A stretch of DNA of 37,350 nucleotides from PNKC01 sp038323265 (GTDB lineage: Bacteria > Chloroflexota > Dehalococcoidia > Tepidiformales > Tepidiformaceae): assembly GCA_038323265.1 (NCBI GenBank), contig JBBQGT010000011.1:1-37350 (forward strand), written 5' to 3'. Made by a program: the position numbers and the translations under genes. Below the pieces are notes generated by a model, which had not been told where the DNA came from, searched no databases, and saw only the letters and a list, made by a program, of their open reading frames with translations. Positions 1-6,903 of this stretch are shown in pieces (position 1 is the first letter of the stretch; the number at the start of each line of letters is the position of its first letter).

Positions 1-66
1 CGCAGCGCGGGATTCAAATTCGGCGAATGGCTGGATACGACGTACATGCAGCGGGTGCTCGACTAA
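1..66 (+). CDS. GNAT (phosphinothricin-type) N-acetyltransferase, C-terminal fragment
   Basis: The window opens inside a gene, and only the last 21 codons are visible before the TAA at 64-66. The tail contains GFKFGEWLD and YMQRVL. This matches the usual C-terminal strand of phosphinothricin/methionine-sulfoximine type GNAT acetyltransferases, where a G-F-K-x-G-x-W-x-D pattern is typical. These enzymes move an acetyl group from acetyl-CoA to a small amine substrate in the cytoplasm. The acetyl-CoA binding part lies outside the window, so the substrate cannot be judged. The assignment rests on this short motif only. Confidence 0.5.
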   Translation, partial: RSAGFKFGEWLDTTYMQRVLD

Positions 67-89
67 CCGGGCGGAGAGTTCTGTATACT
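59..89 (+). promoter_or_regulatory. Candidate promoter of the UGSC gene
   Basis: A good -10 hexamer, TATACT, lies at 84-89, 19 bases before the ATG at 109. A partial -35, TCGACT (59-64), overlaps the stop codon of the upstream gene with a 19-base spacer, which is longer than ideal. A Shine-Dalgarno site GGAGG (100-104) follows, four bases before the start. The 5' leader would be only about 15 bases. Confidence 0.4.
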
Positions 90-108
90 CTCGGCATTCG
101 GAGGCGCC

Positions 109-627
109 ATGACGACAATCCTCGACCCTACAGATGAACGCGTACCGGTCAGGCGTAGCCTGACGCCACGGCCTGAAGCAGTGACTGGTGTGGTCGGGCT
201 GCTGAACATTTCGAAACCTCGCGGCGACATCCTGATCGCGCAGCTTGAACAGCGGCTGCGCGAGCGGCTGCCGGGTGTGGAGTTTCGCAACTATGCGAAG
301 CCGACGTTCACCAAGCCCGCGCCGGATGACCTGCGCAAGAAGATCGCGAGGGAGTGTGGCTTCGTCATCGAAGCGTTGGCTGACTGAGGATCTTGCACAA
401 CGTGCAGTGTGCACGACACGACGTGGTTCGAAATCCAGGGCAAACCAGCAGTCTTCATCGCTTCTAGCGGGTTCATCGACGCTGCGGCACACCAGGCGTC
501 CGCGCTTGGCCTGCCAGAGGTGCGCCGAATCTTCGTCCCGCACCCCATACAGGACGCAACGGACGAGGAGATGCGGGCGAAGGCGGACGCAATCGTCGAC
601 GCGGTGATTGAGGCGTTGGTCGACTAG
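109..627 (+). CDS. UGSC-family selenoprotein with in-frame UGA
   Basis: This is one reading frame of 172 codons interrupted only by a TGA at 385-387 (codon 93). On both sides of it the protein continues in the same frame. The local sequence reads EALAD-U-GSCTTCSVHD, the signature of the UGSC protein family, in which a redox motif Sec/Cys-Gly-Ser-Cys sits mid-protein. The N-terminal half has VGLLNISKPRGD and FTKPAPDDLR. The C-terminal half has FVPHPIQ and an acidic helix. These agree with a full-length family member of about 170 residues. A further Cys (C99) follows the U-x-x-C pair. The function of the family is not established; a thiol/selenol redox role is inferred from the motif. A perfect hairpin 19 bases after the UGA supports recoding. 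The start has SD GGAGG. The alternative is a nonsense or sequencing error, which I think unlikely because the UGA falls exactly at the family's Sec position. SelA, SelB and tRNA-Sec are not in the window. Confidence 0.87.
388..420 (+). promoter_or_regulatory. Bacterial SECIS-like hairpin
   Basis: Directly after the UGA at 385-387 there is a perfect 6-bp inverted repeat, CGTGCA (401-406) and TGCACG (410-415), closing a three-base GTG loop (407-409). The loop begins with G and starts 19 bases after the UGA. Known bacterial SECIS elements have a small apical loop with a G in its first two positions, about 16-37 bases after the UGA, so both features fit. Within the coding frame this stretch encodes the residues after the UGSC motif. 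Confidence 0.6.
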
Positions 628-783
628 TTGTAGTACATCTACCTGCGCCCCCTCGATGTGGAGCGGGTCATTGGGCTAGTGGGATTAGATACGAAGCGGC
701 GGGCGCGTTGCGGCAAGTTTTCGGGGCCTCGGCGCTGGCGTTCTGGCTGTTCAGGTGGGACCGCTCGAGCGGGGAATGAAGAA

Positions 784-805
784 GGGGCCCGCTTGCGCGG
801 GCCCC
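784..805 (-). terminator. Hairpin terminator after the phoX-like gene
   Basis: A perfect 9-bp inverted repeat, GGGGCCCGC (784-792) and GCGGGCCCC (797-805), closes a four-base loop. It lies 25 bases past the stop of the minus-strand PhoX-like gene. On the minus strand it is followed by a short pyrimidine run, TTCTTC, rather than a long U tract. Confidence 0.65.
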
Positions 806-830
806 ACCAGGACGATGCCGGAAACCGGAA

Positions 831-2264
831 TTATTTCCAGCCGGTGATTTCGAAGACGACACCCTTACCGGTGACGTTGTGCTGGGCGCTAATGAAGAAG
901 CGCTTGCCGGTTGAATCGAAGATTCCACCGGTCCATTCCGCGCCGGGGTCGTTCTCGGTGATGACGCGGATGCAGCCGTCGCTGAGAAGGTCCGCATCCT
1001 GGCCGTCCGGGAGGCAGTCCCAGATGTCGTTGTTGTCCACCTGGCCAGCCGGATAGTCGGTGTCGGCATCTTCATGGATGAGCCAGTTGCCGCGGCCCGG
1101 CTGGTAAGCGATGTTGTCAGGCATTGCGAGCGCCGGGTTGCCGATGACCAAGAACTGGACTTCGGGCACCGCTGTGTTGGCTGTCGCCTGGACCAGGGTG
1201 CCGTCAGTGATGCAAACCACCTCGCCGTAATTCTGGTCGTCCGATTCATTCCCGGTGTTCGGTCCGCAGAAGCGGACCTTGCCCTGAGCAGCAGCAGCGC
1301 CGTCGATATCGATGTCCTCGGGACGATAGTAGCCCGTGAGTTTGAGCGTGGCTGCAGCGGCGCGGAGATCGGCATCCAGCGCGACCGGCACGGAGATCCA
1401 GGTCCCGAAGCCCGTCTGGGTGCCCTGACCGTAATCGGTGGCCCCGCTGCGCTTGCCCAGCCGCAGGCCGTAAATGTTGCCTGCCGCGAATGGTGAGTTG
1501 GCGAGGTTCGTAATTGCCGCGCCACCGCTAAAGGGGACCGTAGGCACGAACTTGAAATACGCGCCACCCGCAACTCCGAGAGATGGCCGGTTCTCATCGC
1601 CGTAATACACGACGCCGTTCGGGTAGAGGGCAAAGCCTTCGAAGGAGAGACGGCCAAGCGCTGGGCGGGCCGTCATGTTCGCCGCTCCGACTCCACCGGA
1701 GAAGATCCCGGTGGCCCGGTTGAGGGTCACGCCAGTAGTGTCCAGCGGATTCATCATCTCGTAGACACGTCCGCCGTTCGCCCCGCCTCCGGCTTCTTCG
1801 GAGAAGAGGATCGTCCCCCATGCAGTGCGCCGAACGCCGTCACAGTTGGCAGTGCCGGTGACGATCGTTGCTACCGCCCCGGTGGCAATGTTGATGCGCT
1901 GCATGCCGGGCTCCGCCACACCCTGTTCGTTGCAGGCGATGAGGTGGGTGGGATTCGTGTCATCTGGCCAAAGAGCCATCATGTCGATGTTGGCGCCGGC
2001 GATGCCAGCCGTGACAACGCGAACCGAGAGACCCTTTGCGACCGTAATGAGGGCGAGCGGGTTGGCGGTGGCCTCGGCGGACGAGGTAGAGGAAGAGGAC
2101 GAGGTGGCGAGTCCGGAAACGATGCCGAACTGTTGGACAGATTTCGCCTCGAGCAGATTGTCTCGTTCGGAGCCGAAATCCTGGGCGGCGCCACCGATAG
2201 CAACGGCGGCGAGCGCGATGGTGGCCGCCCCGGCGGCCATGGCTAGTATCCTGGGAAAGTGCAT
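831..2264 (-). CDS. PhoX/DUF839-family exported phosphatase-like protein
   Basis: A 477-residue protein of the DUF839/PhoX family. Family hallmarks seen are WGTILFSEEAGGG (compare WGTWLTCEE in PhoX), GVVYYGDENRP, a FEGFALYPNG strand, and the C-terminal VFEITGW ending. Residues 1-27 form a typical signal peptide (Arg at position 5, then an Ala-rich hydrophobic stretch), and a Ser/Thr-rich spacer follows at about 53-66. PhoX enzymes are secreted calcium/iron alkaline phosphatases that release phosphate from organic esters. Whether this member keeps the full metal site cannot be settled by eye, so 'phosphatase-like' is the safe name. The start at 2264 is chosen because AGGAGA lies six bases upstream. 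An earlier in-frame ATG would put 33 poor residues before the signal peptide. The upstream region carries PHO-box-like repeats. Confidence 0.85.
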   Translation of the reverse strand: MHFPRILAMAAGAATIALAAVAIGGAAQDFGSERDNLLEAKSVQQFGIVSGLATSSSSSTSSAEATANPLALITVAKGLSVRVVTAGIAGANIDMMALWPDDTNPTHLIACNEQGVAEPGMQRINIATGAVATIVTGTANCDGVRRTAWGTILFSEEAGGGANGGRVYEMMNPLDTTGVTLNRATGIFSGGVGAANMTARPALGRLSFEGFALYPNGVVYYGDENRPSLGVAGGAYFKFVPTVPFSGGAAITNLANSPFAAGNIYGLRLGKRSGATDYGQGTQTGFGTWISVPVALDADLRAAAATLKLTGYYRPEDIDIDGAAAAQGKVRFCGPNTGNESDDQNYGEVVCITDGTLVQATANTAVPEVQFLVIGNPALAMPDNIAYQPGRGNWLIHEDADTDYPAGQVDNNDIWDCLPDGQDADLLSDGCIRVITENDPGAEWTGGIFDSTGKRFFISAQHNVTGKGVVFEITGWK

Positions 2265-2317
2265 GGTGTCTCCTGCTGGTGATGTAGTTTTGCAGCGAGC
2301 CAACCATGGCCGAGCGC

Positions 2318-2345
2318 CATTAACGAGTGTTGAGCGTTGGGTTAA
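2318..2345 (-). promoter_or_regulatory. Candidate PHO box upstream of phoX-like gene
   Basis: On the minus strand three hexamers resembling TTAACA recur in the same orientation: TTAACC (2345-2340), TCAACA (2333-2328) and TTAATG (2323-2318), with repeat steps of 12 and 10 bases. PhoP boxes of Gram-positive type are direct TT(A/C/T)ACA repeats with a roughly 11-base period. The site lies 54 bases upstream of the ATG of a phosphate-scavenging type gene. This is inferred from pattern and context only. The rest of the 225-base gap (2265-2489) shows nothing else convincing. Confidence 0.35.
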
Positions 2346-2489
2346 CGTTTCCCACAACGGCAAGGCGATTCGTCATCCTGCTTGGAAACCAAACTCGTGG
2401 AGGGAATCCAGTATGGCGATCAACAAGCAGAGGATGACCACGGAGATCGACTTTCACCTAGGGCTTCGCACGGCGGCCGGGTGCGGGAG

Positions 2490-3731
2490 CTAGCCGCTGG
2501 CGGCTTCTTCGAGAGTGGTCTGGGCGCCGGCGAAGTGAGCTTGCGGGCGCAGGTGCTCGCGCCGCCAGAGCCAATAGAGCGGGGGCAGGGCGAGTAGGAA
2601 GGTAAGGGCGGAGAACGCCATCGCGGCCTGGATGGATATGCCGTCGGTGATGAACCCCAGGATCGGCTCGAAGAACGCCAGTTCGAGGCTGAGGAAGAGC
2701 GAGAGGACGCTGAGTACCGTCGCACGGCGTTCGCTGGGGGTGCGCTCGTTGATGTAGTTGTCGAGCGTAGGGCGGACGAGTCCCTGTACGAGGGATGGGA
2801 CAGCGAAGAAGGCGAAGGCGGCGCGGGCATCGAAGAGGGCGATGCCCGAATAGGCAATGACCATGCCGGCGGAGCCCATCAGGAAGATGCGTGGTACTCC
2901 AGCTCTTGCGGCCAACCGGAAGGCGACCATGGCGGCAACCACCGAGATGATGCGCAACGGCGCCTGGTAGACCCCGAAAAGGCTCGTCGGGACGTCGTAA
3001 TCGATGAGGAAGGGTTGTATCAGCACCACAGGGACGAAGCCGGCGGTGAGGAGAACCGACCCGAAAAGCATGGCGTAGCGAATCTGAGGGTGGCCCCAGG
3101 CGAACGCCATGCCGGTGCGCAGATTGTGCCAGTAGTGGCGTTCGATTTGCTCGATGCGCGGTTCGCGCATGGAGAGGGCGACGGCCGCAGCAGCGAGCGG
3201 ACCGAGCGCACTGACCTGGATGGTGAAGGCGAGGCTGACATTCGAGGCGACGAATCCGCCGATAATTACTCCAGCTAACCCGGCTGTGAGTGTGACGGCG
3301 AAGCCCCGGCCGGCGATGCGGCTGAAGAGCGATTCTTGCCCCGCATCCTTGAGCGAATCGTAGACAAGTGCCTGGTCGGCGCCGCTGCGCATGGCCATCG
3401 CGAAGGCCCAGAGGACGTAATCGAAAAAGAGCAACCAATAGTTGTCGGTGAATCCGAAGCCGAAGATTGTGAGAGAGAAGGCGAAGGCGCCGATCGCCAA
3501 CACTTTCTTGCGACCGACGTGATCGGCGAGTGCGCCGAGAGGGGCGTTGAGGGTGGCGACGAGGAGCCAGAACGGGAGGTCCATCGCGAGGATCCAGCGC
3601 AGCTCGAGGTCCTGAGAAACGGTGAGGTACTTGATCCAGATGCCCGACCAGAGGCCGAAGTCCATGAGGAAGATGAACGCGTAATAGAGCCGGACGTTGC
3701 GCCGGGCGGCATCGGAGGCGGATGGTGGCAT
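2490..3731 (-). CDS. MFS transporter
   Basis: A 413-residue polytopic membrane protein with about 12 hydrophobic helices, the normal size for a major facilitator superfamily permease. The typical MFS loop after helix 2 is visible as GALADHVGRKKVLAIGAF (consensus G-x-L-a-D-r-x-G-R-k). The first half ends with a longer charged loop near residue 190 (REPRIEQIERHYWHN). The substrate cannot be deduced; drug-efflux and sugar-efflux types look alike here. The ATG at 3731 has no clear Shine-Dalgarno site. A TAGTCT hexamer lies 11 bases upstream, so a very short leader is possible. It follows the Yip1-type gene on the same strand but is separated from it by a strong terminator. Confidence 0.85.
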   Translation of the reverse strand: MPPSASDAARRNVRLYYAFIFLMDFGLWSGIWIKYLTVSQDLELRWILAMDLPFWLLVATLNAPLGALADHVGRKKVLAIGAFAFSLTIFGFGFTDNYWLLFFDYVLWAFAMAMRSGADQALVYDSLKDAGQESLFSRIAGRGFAVTLTAGLAGVIIGGFVASNVSLAFTIQVSALGPLAAAAVALSMREPRIEQIERHYWHNLRTGMAFAWGHPQIRYAMLFGSVLLTAGFVPVVLIQPFLIDYDVPTSLFGVYQAPLRIISVVAAMVAFRLAARAGVPRIFLMGSAGMVIAYSGIALFDARAAFAFFAVPSLVQGLVRPTLDNYINERTPSERRATVLSVLSLFLSLELAFFEPILGFITDGISIQAAMAFSALTFLLALPPLYWLWRREHLRPQAHFAGAQTTLEEAASG

Positions 3732-3791
3732 GGCGAGCAGTCAGACTAATGCATGGACTAGGTTTCCGGCGCGAGCTTTTGGTGAGACAGC

Positions 3792-3828
3792 AAAGCCCTC
3801 CGTTTCCATTGAGGAAGCGGAGGGCTTT
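3792..3828 (-). terminator. Strong hairpin terminator
   Basis: AAAGCCCTCCG (3792-3802) pairs with CGGAGGGCTTT (3818-3828). The stem extends inward through a wobble and TTCC/GGAA to a five-base loop, giving about 16 pairs. It lies 18 bases after the stop of the minus-strand Yip1-type gene and ends its transcript before the MFS gene. Confidence 0.75.
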
Positions 3829-3845
3829 CCTGTTCAGGTCCGCCG

Positions 3846-4448
3846 CTACGAAAAGTCGCTAATTATGCCGAAGAGGCCAGCGCCGATGGGCGCTTTGGCG
3901 ATGTCGGTAGTAATTGAAATGAATCCGAGAATGAAGACGAAGACAACGAAGCCGATGAGGCTGGCCATCACCACCTGGCTGGATTCGCCGCCGGTGGCGG
4001 ATTGTACGGCGTAGATCAGCATGACCATGAGGAGGGCGAGGGGGACGATGGCGAAGATCGGCCAGAGAAGCGGGAGAAACATCAGGAGCGAAAGCGCCAT
4101 GGGGAACGAGGCGTAGCCAACGGTGCGAATCAACGCCTGAACATCGGCCTGGACCTTATAGAGCTGGGCCATGATGACGTACACAACAAGTGCGATGACT
4201 ATCAGCATGACGAACATGAAGACGGAGCCGAGGATGAATTGATTTATCCAGAGACTGTCGCGGTCACCGGAGAGGTCGGGCACAACCTTCCACCACATGG
4301 TGCTGCCGAGGCCCGCCAGGAGGGAACTGATGGCGGCGATGACGAGTGCCGGGATCAGTTCGTTGGCGTCATCGCGCACTTCATCGAAGACGGTGGTATC
4401 AAGCTTGGCGAGCCGTACCAGGCGGTTCATGACGACGTTGGGGTCCAT
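3846..4448 (-). CDS. Yip1-domain integral membrane protein
   Basis: A 200-residue membrane protein. The N-terminal segment (about 1-30: MDPNVVMNRLVRLAKLDTTV and an acidic helix) is soluble. About five hydrophobic helices follow, from residue 31 to the end, which is the arrangement of the bacterial Yip1/YIPF family. The function of bacterial members is not known. The start at 4448 is chosen for its excellent AGGAGG seven bases upstream; a longer frame to 4577 would add 43 basic residues without an SD. It lies downstream of rsmG on the same strand with a 144-base gap, so it may have its own promoter. A strong terminator follows. Confidence 0.8.
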   Translation of the reverse strand: MDPNVVMNRLVRLAKLDTTVFDEVRDDANELIPALVIAAISSLLAGLGSTMWWKVVPDLSGDRDSLWINQFILGSVFMFVMLIVIALVVYVIMAQLYKVQADVQALIRTVGYASFPMALSLLMFLPLLWPIFAIVPLALLMVMLIYAVQSATGGESSQVVMASLIGFVVFVFILGFISITTDIAKAPIGAGLFGIISDFS

Positions 4449-4592
4449 TGCGTTGCCTCCTGCGGCGGCCGGCGGGCGCGAGGGGTGAGCTCGCTGGCGA
4501 ATTCTTGACACTCGCCGGATCGCGCGAACTATAGCACACGTCGCAACAAATATGCATGCGCGTAGGCGCCTTTGCAATAAGTTTTCGGGGGG

Positions 4593-5303
4593 TCAGAGGG
4601 GACGCCTCGCCGGAACTCCCGGACGCCGTGGGTAGGCTTCTGCGGTGGGCGCCAGTTTACGAAAAAGCGCGACCGAGAGCGTAGGGCTGATCTCGGGGCG
4701 CATGGGCGTGGTGGATTGGTGCGCGCAGCGTAAGGCGGTGAGACTGTTGCCGGCCGAGGAGAGCTCGGATTCGAGAGCGCTTCCTTTTGGACAGGCGACA
4801 AGGCGGCCGACGGAGGCGAGTGGCGCCGTGTACTCCAACAGTTCGCGCAGTTCGGCGACTGCGCGAGCGGTGACGACGGCCAGGGAATCTCGGAGCTCGC
4901 CTCGGCCAGCCTCCTCGCCGCGCTGAGCGTGGACCGTGACGTTGGAGAGGGCGAGGGCCTCAGCAAGTTCTGAGAGGAGGGCCGCCCGCTTGCGAAGGGG
5001 CTCGATGAGATGAATGTGCGTTTCGGGACGAACGATTGCGATGACGAGACCGGGGAAGCCTCCGCCGCTACCAACATCTGCAAGGGAAGCTGGTTGCGGG
5101 GATGTTGCCTCGATGATTCGAAGCAACTCGAGCGACTCAGCGTAGTGGCGACGGACGGCGTCTTCGGCGGGCACGGAGGTGACGCGGACGCGGTGCGCCG
5201 CCTGTTGCAGGAGCGCCGAGTGACGCTCGAGGAGAGGCAGCCAACGGCCGGGCTGAGGCAGTTGCGGGAAGAGCTCCGGGAGATGGGGCCATGTGAGATT
5301 CAC
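4593..5303 (-). CDS. rsmG: 16S rRNA (guanine527-N7)-methyltransferase RsmG
   Basis: A 236-residue class I methyltransferase of the RsmG (GidB) family, which methylates N7 of G527 in 16S rRNA using S-adenosylmethionine. The SAM-binding motif I reads ADVGSGGGFPGLVIAI (about 95-110), the characteristic RsmG form. The second acidic strand reads HLIEPLRKRAALL, and VTARAVAEL matches the family's conserved ARA motif. The C-terminus is Ala/Pro/Arg-rich. The start is GTG at 5303 with GGAGA five bases upstream. It is divergent from the GreA-like gene with only 47 bases between them. Loss of this enzyme in other bacteria gives low-level streptomycin resistance. Confidence 0.93.
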   Translation of the reverse strand: MNLTWPHLPELFPQLPQPGRWLPLLERHSALLQQAAHRVRVTSVPAEDAVRRHYAESLELLRIIEATSPQPASLADVGSGGGFPGLVIAIVRPETHIHLIEPLRKRAALLSELAEALALSNVTVHAQRGEEAGRGELRDSLAVVTARAVAELRELLEYTAPLASVGRLVACPKGSALESELSSAGNSLTALRCAHQSTTPMRPEISPTLSVALFRKLAPTAEAYPRRPGVPARRPL

Positions 5304-5350
5304 ATCTTTCTCCGGCGCACTTAGGCGGAATCGATGGTAATCTGGAGGTT

Positions 5351-6175
5351 ATGACGAACGAACCCACCACCATTTCTGTCCTGAGCGTCTCGCTCGGGCA
5401 GGCATTCTCGGATTATATCGATGCGCTAAAGCCGGTAGATCGCGAGAAGCACGAGAACTACGTTCGGAAGTATATCGAGCATGTCGGCCCCGAGGTGCCG
5501 CTCTCGTTCCTCTCGGGCGCACGCGTAGAATCCTACGCTGAGTTTCAGATTCGCAGTTCGGACCCGAAGGCCCAAGAGCGGGTCGAGTCATTGAAGAATT
5601 GGTTCCAGTTCTTGAAGAAGCGCGGCTATGTGCAGGTGAACTACGGGATCCACATCCGCGTACGCCGTGCCGTTGGGCGCTCCTCGGGGGCGGGCCAGGT
5701 GCGAGTGGAGCAGACGCCAATTGAGATGACGGCCGAAGGCCTGGAGACGTTGAAGCGCGAGATGGAAGAGATCAGCTCGCAGCGGGCTGGCCTCGTTGAA
5801 GCGATCGCCGTCGCCCGAGAAGACAAAGACTTCCGCGAGAATGCCCCGCTGGACGCCGCTCGCGAGGCACTGGCATTCGCCGATCAGCGGCAGAAGCAGG
5901 TGGAGACCGCCTTGAAGCGCGCCGTTGTGGTGCAGCGCGAGGCCGGGGACATCTCGACCGTTGGCTCAACCGTCACGGTAACGCAGATGGGGAAGTCTGG
6001 TTCGCAGGAGTTCAAGCTTGTAGGCCAGCGCGAAGCCGACGCGAAGATGCGCAAGATTTCCGTGGACTCGCCTGTGGGCAAGGAACTGCTTGGCAAGCGG
6101 GTGGGCGATGAAGTCGAAGTGACCGTCCCATCCGGAAAAATCAGTTACCGTATCGACGGCATCCGGCAATCGTAA
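5351..6175 (+). CDS. greA: GreA-type transcript cleavage factor with N-terminal recombinase-like SAM domain
   Basis: A 274-residue protein, about 115 longer than ordinary GreA. Residues 120-274 are GreA/GreB: a coiled coil (about 126-190) whose tip reads AREDKDFREN, then the C-terminal FKBP-like domain with VGSTVTV, SPVGKELLGKRVGDEVEV and YRIDGI. The tip acidic pair that coordinates Mg2+ in the RNA polymerase secondary channel is kept (D160, E163). Residues 1-105 look like the helical core-binding (SAM-like) domain of tyrosine recombinases: AFSDYIDALKP, a YVRKYIEHVG helix, then LKNWFQFLKKRGYVQVN, the pattern of XerC/D N-termini. No recombinase catalytic domain is present. The ATG has GGAGG upstream. 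GreA rescues backtracked polymerase; the role of the extra domain is unknown and may be DNA or partner binding. Confidence 0.87.
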   Translation: MTNEPTTISVLSVSLGQAFSDYIDALKPVDREKHENYVRKYIEHVGPEVPLSFLSGARVESYAEFQIRSSDPKAQERVESLKNWFQFLKKRGYVQVNYGIHIRVRRAVGRSSGAGQVRVEQTPIEMTAEGLETLKREMEEISSQRAGLVEAIAVAREDKDFRENAPLDAAREALAFADQRQKQVETALKRAVVVQREAGDISTVGSTVTVTQMGKSGSQEFKLVGQREADAKMRKISVDSPVGKELLGKRVGDEVEVTVPSGKISYRIDGIRQS

Positions 6176-6179
6176 ATCT

Positions 6180-6194
6180 CGGGCTGTGAGCCCG
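6180..6194 (+). terminator. Short hairpin after greA-like gene
   Basis: CGGGCT (6180-6185) and AGCCCG (6189-6194) form a 6-bp stem with a GTG loop four bases after the stop codon of the GreA-like gene. No long T run follows (ATACGTTTG), so this is a weak terminator candidate. Confidence 0.35.
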
Positions 6195-6223
6195 ATACGT
6201 TTGTGCCGTAAAGATGGTTGTAA

Positions 6224-6340
6224 GGGCAAACGGATAGTTGAGTTGCCCGACGCCAAAACGGGGGAACGTCCCCGGCGGGCGTAGGGTTTCTTCGGATAAC
6301 CCGGCTCTCCCAGCCTTCCATACTTCCCGAATCCGGGAGG
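6224..6340 (+). ncRNA. Structured leader RNA of unknown class (riboswitch-like)
   Basis: Four consecutive perfect stems fill the gap upstream of the zinc-ribbon gene at 6347. Stem 1: GGGCAA (6224-6229) with TTGCCC (6243-6248). Stem 2: ACGCC (6250-6254) with GGCGT (6278-6282), continuing through an AAAA/GCG internal loop into CGGGG (6259-6263) with CCCCG (6270-6274), closed by GAACGT. Stem 3: GGGTT (6284-6288) with AACCC (6298-6302). Stem 4: TCCCG (6325-6329) with CGGGA (6334-6338). The 3' arm of stem 4 overlaps the Shine-Dalgarno GGGAGG (6335-6340), so folding would hide the ribosome site. I could not match it to a known riboswitch consensus. Function is inferred from structure and position only. 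Confidence 0.4.
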
Positions 6341-6346
6341 GACGCG

Positions 6347-6634
6347 ATGTTGGTTACCGGCGACGTGAAATGTTTGCACTGCGGCTTTATCAGCGGACGG
6401 TGGGTGGGCGTGAGTGGCGCTGCTTTGACGGCGAGTGGGCTAAAGAGGCCGGAACGCGCCGCTCCGATGAACGATGCAGAGGCCGATGAAGCGGTGCGTT
6501 GCGAGCGGTGCGGTGGGCCAGTGTTCTTGGAAGACGCCTCGCTCGTGATTTCGAGCACGCGGCTGCGCCGCATGCGGCGGTTGAGGGAGCAGATTGCGGC
6601 GTTCGACGCGCATCGCAACGGGCGCGCGGCTTAG
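6347..6634 (+). CDS. Small two-CxxC zinc-ribbon protein
   Basis: A 95-residue protein with two metal-binding knuckles, CLHC (9-12) and CERC (52-55), each followed by Gly as in zinc ribbons. The segment between them is a basic and small-residue loop. The C-terminal 25 residues form a strongly basic helix (about 70-90, Arg-rich), suggesting nucleic-acid or ribosome contact; this is inference. No family name recognised. The ATG at 6347 follows GGGAGG by six bases, which supports the start. The upstream leader is highly structured. It converges with another tiny zinc-ribbon gene on the opposite strand, with 10 bases between their stops. Confidence 0.65.
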   Translation: MLVTGDVKCLHCGFISGRWVGVSGAALTASGLKRPERAAPMNDAEADEAVRCERCGGPVFLEDASLVISSTRLRRMRRLREQIAAFDAHRNGRAA

Positions 6635-6644
6635 CGCGACCTTC

Positions 6645-6758
6645 TCAGCAACAATCGTCCTTGTAGCCGCAGCGGCGACAGACCGAGATACGGGCGCCCT
6701 TGATGTTCGGGAGCAATTCGCCGCATCGAGGGCATTTCTGTGTCGGTAGGGCTGGCAT
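6645..6758 (-). CDS. 37-residue zinc-ribbon protein
   Basis: A very short reading frame on the minus strand, with ATG at 6758-6756 and TGA at 6647-6645. The product is a near-ideal minimal zinc ribbon: CPRCG at residues 9-13, a short strand-turn (LLPNIKGARISV), CRRCG at 27-31, and a YKDDCC end. Zinc-ribbon spacing of 14 residues between the two knuckles is normal. Its coding-like composition and two correctly spaced knuckles argue that it is real despite its length. There is no strong Shine-Dalgarno site. An in-frame TAG lies 19 codons upstream and no other ATG or GTG start is available. Function unknown; such proteins often bind RNA polymerase, ribosomes or other proteins. Confidence 0.6.
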   Translation of the reverse strand: MPALPTQKCPRCGELLPNIKGARISVCRRCGYKDDCC

Positions 6759-6812
6759 CGGCAGATTGAGCCACCGGCCGAGCGAATCGTCAAGTAAGAA
6801 TCGCTAAACCGC

Positions 6813-6841
6813 TTGACTGAGTTAACAATTCTTCGTTACAT
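6813..6841 (+). promoter_or_regulatory. Sigma-A-type promoter upstream of the cupredoxin gene
   Basis: TTGACT (6813-6818) is followed after 17 bases by TTACAT (6836-6841), or after 18 bases by TACATT. The surrounding stretch is the most AT-rich part of this region. It lies in a 304-base gap without a recognisable gene (6759-7062). The only other structure there is the hairpin at 6904-6927. Confidence 0.45.
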
Positions 6842-6903
6842 TTTCCCGAGAAGCCAGCCCTGTTATCAGATGCCAAAGAGTCGCTCACCCCGCCTCTGTC
6901 CGG

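Noticed and set aside
385..387. TGA as an ordinary nonsense mutation
   Set aside because: It falls exactly at the UGSC position of the family, with a SECIS-like hairpin at the proper distance.
668..1657. 329-residue Ser/Arg-rich frame on the minus strand
   Set aside because: It overlaps the PhoX-like gene in another frame and has no recognisable fold.
6224..6302. Possible c-di-GMP-I riboswitch because of GGGCAAAC and GACGCCAAAA
   Set aside because: GGGCAA pairs with TTGCCC right after it, and the conserved GNRA tetraloop/receptor arrangement of that class is absent.
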